Positions 27,604-35,547 of a stretch of DNA of 64,000 nt are shown piece after piece. The stretch lies in the NCBI GenBank assembly GCA_029779535.1, contig JAKPAG010000112.1, positions 96,754-160,753 on the forward strand, read 5' to 3'. Made by a program: the position numbers and the translations under genes. Under the pieces are notes generated by a model, which had not been told where the DNA came from, made no database searches, and saw only the letters and a program-made list of their open reading frames with translations. Origin of the DNA: Pseudomonadota bacterium (GTDB lineage Bacteria > Pseudomonadota > Alphaproteobacteria > Sphingomonadales > Sphingomonadaceae). The stretch's first letter is position 1, and each line of letters begins with the position of its first letter.

Positions 27604-28836
27604 TCAGAGCGAAAGGAACAGTCCGGCCAGCGCCGCGCTCATCAGGTTGGACAGGGCGCCGGCGGCCAGGGCCTTCAGCCCCAGCCGTGCGATCACCGGG
27701 CGCTGGTTGGGGGCAAGTCCCCCGGTCACCGCCATCTGGATCGCGATCGAGCTGAAGTTGGCGAAGCCGCACAGCGCAAAGGTGACGATCCCCGCGGTCT
27801 TGGCCGACAGGTCCGTGGCCGCGCCGAGGTCAATGAAGGCGACGAATTCGTTCAGCACCAGTTTGGAGCCAAAAAAGCCGCCCGCGCGCATCGCTTCGGC
27901 CCAGTCCGGCGCGCCCAGCAGCAGGAACACCGGGGCAAAGACATAGCCAAGGATCATCTGGAACGACAGATCGGGCTTGCCTACCCAGCCGCCGATCGCG
28001 CCCAGCATGCCATTGGCCAACGCCACCAGGGCAACGAACGCGAGCACCATCGCGCCGACCGCGACCGCCAGCTTGACCCCGGTCTGCGCGCCTTGCGAGG
28101 CGGCCATGATCAGGTTGGCGGGGCGCTCCTCCTCCAGCGAGACTACCGGCACGTCGTCCGGTTCGGCCAGCGGCTGGTCCTTGGGATCGGGCATGATGAT
28201 CTTGGCCATCAGGATCCCGCCCGGAGCCGACATGAAGGCGGCGGCGACCAGGTAGTCGATGCGGATGCCCATGCTGGCATAGGCGGCCAGGATCGTGCCG
28301 GCGACCCCGGCCATGCCCACGCTCATCAGGCAGAATAGCTGGCTGGGGGTCAGCGCGGCAAGGTAGGGGCGGATCACCAGCGGGCTTTCCGACTGGCCGA
28401 CGAAGATGTTCGACGCGGCCGACAGGCTTTCGACCTTGGTGATCCCGGTGATCTTTTCCAGCCCGCCGCCGATCCAGCGGATCACCAGCTGCATGATCCC
28501 CAGGTAATAGAGGATCGAGATCAGCGCGGCGAAGAAGATGATCACCGGCAGCGCCGAAATGGCAAAGCTGTTGCCGCCGATTTCGGGCTTGGCCAGCGGG
28601 CCGAAGATGAATGCGGTCCCGGCGTGGGCAAAGCCAAGCAGGGCGGATACCCCGGCAGCGATGGTCTGTAGCAGCATGTTGCCCCACGGCACATAGAGCA
28701 CGAGCGCGGCAAAGCCCGCCTGCAGCGCAAAGGCCGCGCCCACCACACGGGGCCGGATCGCCTTGCGGTCGGACGAAAGCAGGAAGGCCAGCACCAGGAT
28801 CAGCGCCATGCCCAGCACACTGTTGACGATCTGCAT
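27604..28836 (-). CDS. nupC: NupC-type concentrative nucleoside transporter
   Basis: 410 residues, the usual CNT length. Inner-membrane cation:nucleoside symporter. Family blocks: an N-terminal hydrophobic pair, the gate domain TAFIFGPLAKPEIGGNSFAISALPVIIFFAALISILYYLG, the nucleoside-binding GITKVESLSAASNIFVGQSESPLVIRPYL and the C-terminal NEFVAFIDLG followed by FALCGFANFSSIAIQMAVTGGLAP. It is divergent from yhhQ, so nucleoside and queuosine-precursor uptake genes share a 120-base promoter region. Confidence 0.93.
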   Translation of the reverse strand: MQIVNSVLGMALILVLAFLLSSDRKAIRPRVVGAAFALQAGFAALVLYVPWGNMLLQTIAAGVSALLGFAHAGTAFIFGPLAKPEIGGNSFAISALPVIIFFAALISILYYLGIMQLVIRWIGGGLEKITGITKVESLSAASNIFVGQSESPLVIRPYLAALTPSQLFCLMSVGMAGVAGTILAAYASMGIRIDYLVAAAFMSAPGGILMAKIIMPDPKDQPLAEPDDVPVVSLEEERPANLIMAASQGAQTGVKLAVAVGAMVLAFVALVALANGMLGAIGGWVGKPDLSFQMILGYVFAPVFLLLGAPDWAEAMRAGGFFGSKLVLNEFVAFIDLGAATDLSAKTAGIVTFALCGFANFSSIAIQMAVTGGLAPNQRPVIARLGLKALAAGALSNLMSAALAGLFLSL

Positions 28837-28956
28837 TTAGGCCGTTGCCCCCGAAAAGATGTTGCGCGTGTTGGTAACGCCTTTGCGCGCCGGGTCAATT
28901 CCTTGACGCGGCTGGCGAAGGTTGCCGCGCCGCCTATCCCTCGCTAAGCCTTTGCA

Positions 28957-29610
28957 ATGCAGAACCAGACCCCCGTGATCCCGCGCTCGCTGTTCGCCTT
29001 TTCGCTGCTCTACGGTGGGCTGTGCGTGCTTGCCGGGGTGATGGGCACCAAGCTTGCCTCGCTGGGCCACTGGCCGCTGCTGGGCGACCTGGCGGTGGAA
29101 AGCGGGATCTTTGCCTTCCTGTTCCTGGTGATCATTTCCAGCGCGGTGGCCGAACTGTTCGGGCAGCAGATGGCCAACCAGCTGGTGCGCTATGGCTTTG
29201 TTCCGCTGATCGTGTCGATGATCATGCTGACCCTGGTGATCCGCGTGGTTCCGCCCGCCTCGTTCTGGCAGGATCAGGACGCCTTCGCCCGTCTGCTGGG
29301 CCAGGGGGTGCGGATGCAGTTTGCCGGGCTGATCAGCTATGGCACCTCGCAGACGCTTAACGTCTACCTGTTTTCGCGGATCGCCGGAGGGCAGGGCAAG
29401 GCGCTGGTGCTGCGCGCCTGGCTGGCCAGCCTGCTCAGCCAGGTGGTTGATACGGTGCTGTTCATCACGATCAGCTTCTATGGCCAGGACCTGCCGCTGG
29501 GCCAGATCATGGAAGGGCAGATCATTTCCAAGCTGGTCCTGTCGACCATCATGGTCCCGCCGCTGATCGTGCTGTTCGTCAAGCTGGGGCAGCGGCTGGA
29601 CCGGCCCTGA
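28957..29610 (+). CDS. Queuosine precursor transporter (YhhQ/VUT family)
   Basis: 217 residues with about six membrane spans. It matches the YhhQ group: FSLLYGGLCVLAGVMGTKLASLG, FLFLVIISSAVAELFGQQMANQLVRYGF and LASLLSQVVDTVLFITISFYG. YhhQ imports queuine precursors (preQ0/preQ1) for tRNA modification. I looked for a preQ1 riboswitch in the 120-base leader and saw no convincing one. The longer acidic N-terminus of some homologues is absent. Confidence 0.9.
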   Translation: MQNQTPVIPRSLFAFSLLYGGLCVLAGVMGTKLASLGHWPLLGDLAVESGIFAFLFLVIISSAVAELFGQQMANQLVRYGFVPLIVSMIMLTLVIRVVPPASFWQDQDAFARLLGQGVRMQFAGLISYGTSQTLNVYLFSRIAGGQGKALVLRAWLASLLSQVVDTVLFITISFYGQDLPLGQIMEGQIISKLVLSTIMVPPLIVLFVKLGQRLDRP

Positions 29611-29713
29611 TTTCCGTTTTGGCGCAGCCAAGACGGGGCATGGGCCGGCGCTGCGCCCGCCGACAGACGCAAGGCGACTCTGAATTCGCTTCAAATTGGG
29701 GGCAGGGGGGCCT

Positions 29714-30622
29714 ATGCGCGCGGCCATGACTGACGCGCACGATCCCGCCATGCTTGCCAAGGCCGAAACGCTGGTCGAGGCCCTGCCCTATCTTCAGCGC
29801 TATGCCGGGCGCACCTTCGTGGTGAAGTACGGCGGCCACGCGATGGGCGATCCCGACCTCGCGCATGACTTTGCCGAGGACGTGGTGCTGCTGAAGGCGG
29901 TCGGGATCAACCCGGTTGTGGTCCACGGCGGCGGCCCGCAGATCGGCAACATGCTGAAGAAGCTGGGCGTTGAAAGCCGCTTCGTCGATGGCCTGCGGGT
30001 GACCGACAAGGCCACGGCGGAAGTGGCCGAAATGGTCCTGTCGGGCGCTATCAACAAGGAAATCGTCCGCTGGATCGCCGGAGCCGGCGGCAAGGCGCTG
30101 GGCATTTCCGGCAAGGACGGCGGCCTTGTCACCGCGAAGAAGGTGGAACGCACCACTCGCGACCCGGATTCGCAGATCGAACAGGTGGTCGACCTGGGCT
30201 TTGTCGGCGAGCCTGACCGGGTCGACACCTCGGTGATCAAGACCATTTCCGATGCCGGGATGATCCCGGTGATCGCGCCAATCGCGGTCGGCGCGGACGG
30301 CGAAACCTACAACATCAACGCCGATACCATGGCAGGCGCCATCGCTGCGGCGCTGGGCGCGGCGCGGCTGTTCCTGCTCACCGACGTGACCGGCGTGCTC
30401 GACAAGGACAAGAACCTGCTGACCGACCTGCGCCCGGCAGACATTGCCCGGCTGCAACAGGACGGCACGATCAGCGGCGGCATGATCCCCAAGCTCGAAA
30501 CCTGCGTCCACGCGGTCGAAGCCGGGTGCGAAGCGGCCGTGGTGCTCGATGGCCGGGTGCCGCACGCGATGCTGCTGGAAATCTTCACCTCGCGCGGGGC
30601 GGGAACGCTGATCCGGGTGTGA
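29714..30622 (+). CDS. argB: Acetylglutamate kinase
   Basis: 302 residues. Second step of arginine synthesis: phosphorylates N-acetylglutamate with ATP. Amino-acid-kinase motifs: [12 protein letters not shown] (ATP phosphate lysine), [14 protein letters not shown] and [12 protein letters not shown], then [17 protein letters not shown] and [14 protein letters not shown]. The start could be 29714, with AGGGGGG just upstream, or the next ATG at 29726; I chose the former. argB stands alone here rather than in an arg operon. A palindromic repeat follows the stop. Confidence 0.93.
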   Translation: MRAAMTDAHDPAMLAKAETLVEALPYLQRYAGRTFVVKYGGHAMGDPDLAHDFAEDVVLLKAVGINPVVVHGGGPQIGNMLKKLGVESRFVDGLRVTDKATAEVAEMVLSGAINKEIVRWIAGAGGKALGISGKDGGLVTAKKVERTTRDPDSQIEQVVDLGFVGEPDRVDTSVIKTISDAGMIPVIAPIAVGADGETYNINADTMAGAIAAALGAARLFLLTDVTGVLDKDKNLLTDLRPADIARLQQDGTISGGMIPKLETCVHAVEAGCEAAVVLDGRVPHAMLLEIFTSRGAGTLIRV

Positions 30623-30636
30623 TGCGTTTGTGTTTG

Positions 30637-30735
30637 GTGCGCTGATCGCCTGGGCGATCAGCTTGGCCCGGCCGGGGGAGCGGGCCGGTGTTGCAAGGGC
30701 AGGCCGGATGGCCTTCCCGCACCGGCGTCAGCCGG
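30637..30735. repeat. Modular palindromic intergenic repeat, second site
   Basis: Begins with a near-perfect hairpin gctgatcgcc (30641-30650) / ggcgatcagc (30653-30662), then the GC-rich unit gccgggggagcgggccgg and a tail gccggatggccttcccgcaccggcgtcagccgg (about 30668-30735). The same modules in other order and orientation lie at 23551-23700. It fills the gap between the converging argB and LOG genes and could serve as a terminator for either. Confidence 0.78.
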
Positions 30736-30745
30736 CCAAAATCCT

Positions 30746-31327
30746 CTACAGTTCCCCCGTCTTCATCGCGAAGATCGGCGTGTGCGGTTCGTGCGCTGCC
30801 ATGCGGGTCAGCAGCAGGTCCAGCTCGGGTTCGGCAATGATGATCCCCTGGTGCGCCGGGCGGATGAAGCCGACTTCGATCATGTGGTGGTTGAACGCGA
30901 TCAGGTGATCGTAGAAGCCGAAGGCGTTGAGCAGGCCGACCGGCTTGGCGTGATAGCCCAGCTGCGCCCAGCTGACCGCCTCCCACAACTCGTCCATCGT
31001 GCCGACCCCGCCGGGTATGGTGACGAACCCGTCGGACAGCCGGGTGAAGGCCGCCTTGCGTTCGTGCATGTCTTCCACCACCACCAGTTCGGTGCAGTCG
31101 TGGTTGGCCACTTCGGCATTGCACAGCGCCTTGGGGATCACCCCGATCACTTCGCCGCCTTCAGCCAGCGCGCCGCTGGCGACCGCGCCCATCAGCCCCA
31201 GCTTGCCGCCGCCATAGACCACGCCGATCCCGCGCCGGGCAAGGGTGCGCCCAACCTCGTCCGCCAGCGCCATGTAGCGCGGATCGGCGGGGGTGGCGGA
31301 ACCGCAATAGACGGCAAGGCGTTTCAT
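30746..31327 (-). CDS. LOG family protein (putative nucleotide 5'-monophosphate phosphoribohydrolase)
   Basis: 193 residues. The TIGR00730/LOG signature PGGVGTMDELWE is at 105-116, with VYGGGKLGLMGAVASGAL in the nucleotide-binding half. LOG enzymes release the base from cytokinin ribotides, and bacterial versions act on AMP or other nucleotides (PpnN-like activities). The ATG overlaps the stop of the upstream secreted-protein gene (TGATG), placing it last in a crtI-led operon. Confidence 0.88.
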   Translation of the reverse strand: MKRLAVYCGSATPADPRYMALADEVGRTLARRGIGVVYGGGKLGLMGAVASGALAEGGEVIGVIPKALCNAEVANHDCTELVVVEDMHERKAAFTRLSDGFVTIPGGVGTMDELWEAVSWAQLGYHAKPVGLLNAFGFYDHLIAFNHHMIEVGFIRPAHQGIIIAEPELDLLLTRMAAHEPHTPIFAMKTGEL

Positions 31328-31743
31328 CAGGGAACCTTTCGCATTGCGCAGGCGGCTTGCAGCAGCTTGCGCTCGAAACTGCCCTCGCGCGTGGCAGTGA
31401 AGGAGCGGGTGGGCGATGGTGTCACCAGGACCTGACGGGAGCCGTCCTTGCGGACCGAGGTGGTTGACCATTGGCGCCATGATTGCGCGACGCAGTTGAA
31501 TTGCATGATGCCTTCCGCAGCAACCTGCCCCGTCTTCAGCTGGGGATCGGGGGCGTTCCGGCTCAGGACCGTGGCCTGGCGGATCGAGCCGCCGGGCTGC
31601 GGCAGGTCGCTCAACGAGGCATCGTCGATGAAAAACCGGGTCTTGCCGGGAGTTTCGGCAATAAACACCGGCTTCGCCATGCTTGGTGCGGCAAGCACTG
31701 CGAGGGCAGCGGGCAGCCAGCGTGACCGTCGGGCAATGCTCAC
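31327..31743 (-). CDS. Small secreted protein of unknown function, translationally coupled to crtI
   Basis: 138 residues with a clear Sec signal (RRSRWLPAALAVLAAPSMA, cleaved before KPVF). The mature part is rich in beta-forming residues, has single Cys residues at MQFNCVA and LQAACAM that could pair, and shows a surface-adhesin-E-like pattern (FFIDDASL... QFNCVAQSW... ). I do not assign a function. It overlaps crtI upstream (ATGA) and the LOG gene downstream (TGATG), so all three are expected to be made together. Confidence 0.75.
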   Translation of the reverse strand: MSIARRSRWLPAALAVLAAPSMAKPVFIAETPGKTRFFIDDASLSDLPQPGGSIRQATVLSRNAPDPQLKTGQVAAEGIMQFNCVAQSWRQWSTTSVRKDGSRQVLVTPSPTRSFTATREGSFERKLLQAACAMRKVP

Positions 31744-33242
31744 TTCAGGTCCTCCAGCATCAGTTTGGCGGTGGCGTGGGCGCTGCCCAGCACGGCGGGA
31801 ACCCCCGCCCCGGGGTGCGCCCCGGCGCCAACGAGATAGAAATTGGCAATCTTCGCATCGCGGTTGCGCGGGCGCAGCCAGGCGGTCTGGCTCAGCACCG
31901 GCTCAAGGCTGAAGGCGCTACCCAGGTAGGCGTTGAAATCCAGCGCGAAATCGCGCGGGGCATAGTGGAACTTGGTCACGATGCGGTCGTGGATGTCGGG
32001 GATCAGCCGCCGGCCAACCTCGTCGATTACGCGCTTTTCCAGCATCGGGCCAACCGTGTCCCAGTCAATCGGCAGCTTGCCGAGGTGGGCGACCGGAACC
32101 ATCGCGCGGAAAGTGCTCTTGCCCGGGGGGGCCATCGACGGATCGGTGACGGTGGGATGATCCAGCAGGATCAGCTGGTCCTGCGGCAGCACCCCGTGTT
32201 CGAACACGTCATCCAGCAGCCCGATATAGCGCGGGCCGAACAGCGCCATGTGGTGCGGGATGCCCGGCCAGCTGCCTTCCAGCCCGAAGTGGACTAGGAA
32301 CATGCCGGGGCTGTAGCGCTTGCGTGCCAGGCTGCGCGCCATTTCCGCGCCGCGCTGGGTGCCGGCCAGCAGCTCGCGGTAGGTGTGCATGATGTCGGCA
32401 TTGCTGGCGACAGCGTCGAAGCGCTCCTTCCACCCGCTCTGCGTTTCGACCTCGGTCGCGCGGTTGCCCAGGGTGTGGACGTGGACCACCGGGTCGTGCA
32501 GCCGAACCGTGCCGCCCAGCCGGACGAAGTGGCGGGCCATCGCCTCGGCCAGCTGGCCCGCGCCGCCGATGGGCCACCAGACCCCGGTGTCCTGTTCCAG
32601 CTTGACCGCGAGCGCCTGGATCGCGCTGGTGGTCTGCGGATTGGCCCCGATCAGCAACGCCTGGAAGGTCAGCGCCTGGCGCAGGTGTTCGTCCTTCACC
32701 TGCGCGGCGGTGATCGACCACAGGCTGCGCCAGGTTTGCTGGCGCAGCAATGCGGGCAATGCCTTGGCCGCGGTGGCCAGGTCCGGGAAGGGCACGTTGC
32801 CCAGCCGGCGATAGCCTTCGCTCAGGGCGCCCGCGCTGTAGCGCAGGAAATCGTCCAGTCCGCCAAGGTCGCCCGGGGCGGCCTTGGCCACTTCGCGGGT
32901 CAGGCTGGCTTCATCGCCGGTCAGGTCGAACTGGGTGCCATCTGGCCAGTTGAGCCGCCAGAACGGCGCGGTGGGCGTCAGCGTGATGTCATCGGCCATG
33001 TCGTGGCCGGACAGCGACCACAGCTCGCTCAGCGCGGCGGGATCGGTGATCAGGGTGGGGCCGGCATCGAAGGTAAAGCCGTCGCGCTGCCAGGCATAGG
33101 CCCTCCCGCCGACCTTTTCACGCGCTTCGACCAGCACGGTCTCGACGCCGCTGGCTTGCAGGCGGATCGCCAGGGCCAGGCCGCCAAAGCCCGCCCCGAT
33201 CACGCAGGCGCGGCGCGGGTTCAGTGCGGGGACCGCAGTCAT
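31740..33242 (-). CDS. crtI: Phytoene desaturase (CrtI)
   Basis: 500 residues. FAD-dependent desaturation of phytoene to neurosporene/lycopene, giving the yellow carotenoids of sphingomonads. The dinucleotide motif is VIGAGFGGLALAIRL (residues 14-28) with the acidic VEAREKVGGRAY next. The C-terminal bacterial CrtI block YLVGAGAHPGAGVPAVLGSA is intact. Unusually, neither crtB (phytoene synthase) nor crtY is adjacent; the operon partners are a small secreted protein and a LOG protein. The carotenoid genes must therefore be dispersed in this genome. Confidence 0.95.
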   Translation of the reverse strand: MTAVPALNPRRACVIGAGFGGLALAIRLQASGVETVLVEAREKVGGRAYAWQRDGFTFDAGPTLITDPAALSELWSLSGHDMADDITLTPTAPFWRLNWPDGTQFDLTGDEASLTREVAKAAPGDLGGLDDFLRYSAGALSEGYRRLGNVPFPDLATAAKALPALLRQQTWRSLWSITAAQVKDEHLRQALTFQALLIGANPQTTSAIQALAVKLEQDTGVWWPIGGAGQLAEAMARHFVRLGGTVRLHDPVVHVHTLGNRATEVETQSGWKERFDAVASNADIMHTYRELLAGTQRGAEMARSLARKRYSPGMFLVHFGLEGSWPGIPHHMALFGPRYIGLLDDVFEHGVLPQDQLILLDHPTVTDPSMAPPGKSTFRAMVPVAHLGKLPIDWDTVGPMLEKRVIDEVGRRLIPDIHDRIVTKFHYAPRDFALDFNAYLGSAFSLEPVLSQTAWLRPRNRDAKIANFYLVGAGAHPGAGVPAVLGSAHATAKLMLEDLK

Positions 33243-33349
33243 GCAGGCAGCTCCGCGATGTGGCAGTGGACAGGGATCGGCGCGATCATTGCGGCGGGTT
33301 TAGGCGCGTCGGCGCGCCGCTGCAACTTTCCCGGGACGCTCGGGAAAAT

Positions 33350-34180
33350 TCAGGTGCGGGGCAAGGGTTTGCCTGCTGTGTCGAGCACCGGGGCGGGATC
33401 GACCTCGGGTTCCGGGGCAGGCGGCAGGCCCTCGGCCGCCCGGGCATGGGCGACGAACTCCTTCGCCGCACTTTCCATATCGGCCAGCATCTGGGCTTCG
33501 ATTTCGGGGCGCATCGGCTCGTTTTCCATGCGCACCCGGATCGGGGCCATGGCCTGGGCGGCGGCGTTCAGCTTCAGCAGGTGCGGCTTGGCCTTGGCCA
33601 GGCGGCCAAGTTCGGCCAGATCGGCCTGGGTCAATTCGCGCAGCGAGCGCGAGATCATCACGCGGTTGTCGGCCTGGACATCGGCGAGAGCCACGTCCTT
33701 TTCACGCATGGCGGCGGTGACCGTGGCCCGGCCGTCATAATTCTGCTCGACCTGGTGCATCAGCTTGCGGCCGATCGGCGAGCGGTAGAACACCGCCACG
33801 TCCTGTGCCTGCTGCGGGGTGAACTGCTGCTTCAGCGCCGCCGCCAGCTGGGGGCGGTACTTGGCCTGCACTTCCTGGCTGTGCTGGCGCAGGGTGGGCA
33901 GGATCGACTGGGTCAGCGCCTCGGACAGGCCGGGATAGTTTGCTTCGGCCTCGATCATTTCGGGGCTGGAGCGGGCCAGCTCGGTCGCGATGGTCGCCGC
34001 GACGATGCGGAACGCGGCTTCCTGGTCAAGCCCGCTTTCGATCGCGTCGAGCACGGCGAAATAGGGCGCGTCGGGGCTGGCGTTGGGCTGCGCCGGGACG
34101 GGCGCGGCGACGGCGGCCAGAGCAGCGTGCGGCACGGCGGCCAGCATCAGGACAACAGGCAGGACCGGCAGCACGCGCAT
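33350..34180 (-). CDS. DUF2059 domain-containing secreted protein
   Basis: 276 residues. A signal peptide (MRVLPVLPVVLMLAAVPHAALA) is followed by a Pro/Ala linker and helical domains. The DUF2059 hallmark is FTPQQAQDVAVFYRSPIGRKLMHQVEQ, matching the pattern L-x-x-x-x-x-F-Y-x-S-P-x-G-x-K. The C-terminus is Pro-rich. Function is unknown; periplasmic. An ATG 42 bases upstream would spoil the signal peptide, so 34180 is chosen. Confidence 0.82.
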   Translation of the reverse strand: MRVLPVLPVVLMLAAVPHAALAAVAAPVPAQPNASPDAPYFAVLDAIESGLDQEAAFRIVAATIATELARSSPEMIEAEANYPGLSEALTQSILPTLRQHSQEVQAKYRPQLAAALKQQFTPQQAQDVAVFYRSPIGRKLMHQVEQNYDGRATVTAAMREKDVALADVQADNRVMISRSLRELTQADLAELGRLAKAKPHLLKLNAAAQAMAPIRVRMENEPMRPEIEAQMLADMESAAKEFVAHARAAEGLPPAPEPEVDPAPVLDTAGKPLPRT

Positions 34181-34302
34181 CGGCAGAACACTCGCATTGG
34201 GCGGCGCCAATGCCGCTTTCATGCCAGTCACTTGGCAGAGCGGGCGGGGGGCTGGCAAGGGCGTTGCAATGGCCGGTGGGCTGGGCCATGCTGCCCGCCG
34301 CG

Positions 34303-34830
34303 ATGCAGATCGAACCCGCCCGACCGGCCGATGCCCCGGCGCTTTGCGCGATCTATGCCCACCACGTGCTGCACGGCAACGCCAGCTATGAAACCGAGCC
34401 GCCCGATGCCGCCGAAATAGCCCGGCGCCTGGCGCGGGTGTGCGATGCGGGCTGGCCGTGGCTGGTGGCGCGCGGGGGCGATGGGGCGGTGCTGGGCTAT
34501 GCCTATGCCAGCCAGTTCCGCGACCGCGCGGCCTATCGCTTCTGCTGCGAGGACAGCATCTACATTCGTGACGATGCGCGCGGGCAGGGGGTGGGCAAGG
34601 CATTGCTCATCGCGCTACTTGGTGCGGCCGAAGCCTGCGGGTTTCGGCAGATGATCGCGGTGATCGGCGGGGCGGAGCCTGCGTCCGCCGCGCTGCATGC
34701 CGCCTGCGGCTTTGTCGAAGCCGGGCGGCTGCGCAGCATCGGGCGCAAGCACGGACGATGGCTCGACACACTCTACATGCAGCGCGCCCTGGGCGCGGGC
34801 GATAGTGCGCCGCCAAAGGAGGAGCCATGA
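34303..34830 (+). CDS. GNAT family N-acetyltransferase (Pat/YncA-like)
   Basis: 175 residues. Matches the phosphinothricin/amino-acid acetyltransferase subgroup: [33 protein letters not shown] at the N-terminus, the acetyl-CoA pyrophosphate loop [14 protein letters not shown] and [34 protein letters not shown] at the C-terminus. It transfers acetyl from acetyl-CoA to an amine, often methionine sulfone/sulfoximine or phosphinothricin in relatives. Its stop overlaps the next start by four bases, so it is coupled to DUF2585. Confidence 0.9.
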   Translation: MQIEPARPADAPALCAIYAHHVLHGNASYETEPPDAAEIARRLARVCDAGWPWLVARGGDGAVLGYAYASQFRDRAAYRFCCEDSIYIRDDARGQGVGKALLIALLGAAEACGFRQMIAVIGGAEPASAALHAACGFVEAGRLRSIGRKHGRWLDTLYMQRALGAGDSAPPKEEP

Positions 34831-35417
34831 CCAGCCGACTGATGCCTACCCGCGCCGGCGCCGTGCTGGCGCTGCTGATCGCGCTGGCCACTGGCGCGGT
34901 GCTGCTGGTCATGGGGCGGGTGCCGATCTGTACCTGCGGCACGGTCAAGCTGTGGTGGGGCGTGGTGGAAAGCGCCGAGAACAGCCAGCACCTGCTTGAC
35001 TGGTACAGCTTCAGCCACGTGATTCACGGACTGCTGTTCTATTTCTTCGCCTGGCTGCTGTGGCAGCGCTGGGCACTGCTGGGCGGCCGGTTGCAGCGCT
35101 GGGCGCTGCCGATCGCGGTGGCCTTCGAAGGGTTCTGGGAACTGCTGGAGAACAGCCCGCTGATCATCGAGCGCTACCGCGCGGTCACGGTCAGCTACGG
35201 CTACGAAGGCGACAGCGTGATCAACTCGCTGGCGGACATCGGCTGCATGACGCTGGGCTTCTGGATCGCCAGTCGCCTGCCGTGGAAGGGTAGCGTGGCG
35301 CTGGCCCTTGCGTTCGAATTGTTCACCCTGGCGATGATCCGCGACAACCTGGCGCTCAACATCCTGATGCTGACCTGGCCGGTCGAAGCGATCCGCCTTT
35401 GGCAGGGCGCGGCCTGA
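34827..35417 (+). CDS. DUF2585 (UPF0314) membrane protein
   Basis: 196 residues with about five membrane spans. The family signature is plain: [45 protein letters not shown], then [24 protein letters not shown] and [14 protein letters not shown]. These conserved Cys, His, Glu and Asn residues in or near the membrane suggest a catalytic or metal-binding role, but no function is known. Overlaps the upstream GNAT gene by ATGA. Confidence 0.9.
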   Translation: MTSRLMPTRAGAVLALLIALATGAVLLVMGRVPICTCGTVKLWWGVVESAENSQHLLDWYSFSHVIHGLLFYFFAWLLWQRWALLGGRLQRWALPIAVAFEGFWELLENSPLIIERYRAVTVSYGYEGDSVINSLADIGCMTLGFWIASRLPWKGSVALALAFELFTLAMIRDNLALNILMLTWPVEAIRLWQGAA

Positions 35418-35425
35418 CAGTTGTG

Positions 35426-35502
35426 TTAGGGTGCGCACCCTAAATCGGGCTTGATTTGACCTTGATCCCGGTCAATGCTGCACTCGCGTTTCGAGTCGAA
35501 AC
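35426..35502 (+). promoter_or_regulatory. Three consecutive palindromes in the monooxygenase promoter
   Basis: Between DUF2585 and the monooxygenase lie three inverted repeats: a perfect 18-base ttagggtgcgcaccctaa (35426-35443), ttgacc-N8-ggtcaa (35456-35475) and gtttcga-g-tcgaaac (35488-35502). All are within 125 bases of the ATG at 35548. The first has the size and symmetry of a TetR-type operator. No regulator gene is adjacent, so control would be from elsewhere in the genome. Confidence 0.6.
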
Positions 35503-35547
35503 TGAATGCAATGGCGAAATGCGCCGGGCATATGATGGAGAGTGAGG

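Noticed and set aside
28837..28956. Possible preQ1 riboswitch before the YhhQ-type transporter
   Set aside because: No stem-loop plus A-rich tail of the preQ1 classes is visible in the 120 bases.
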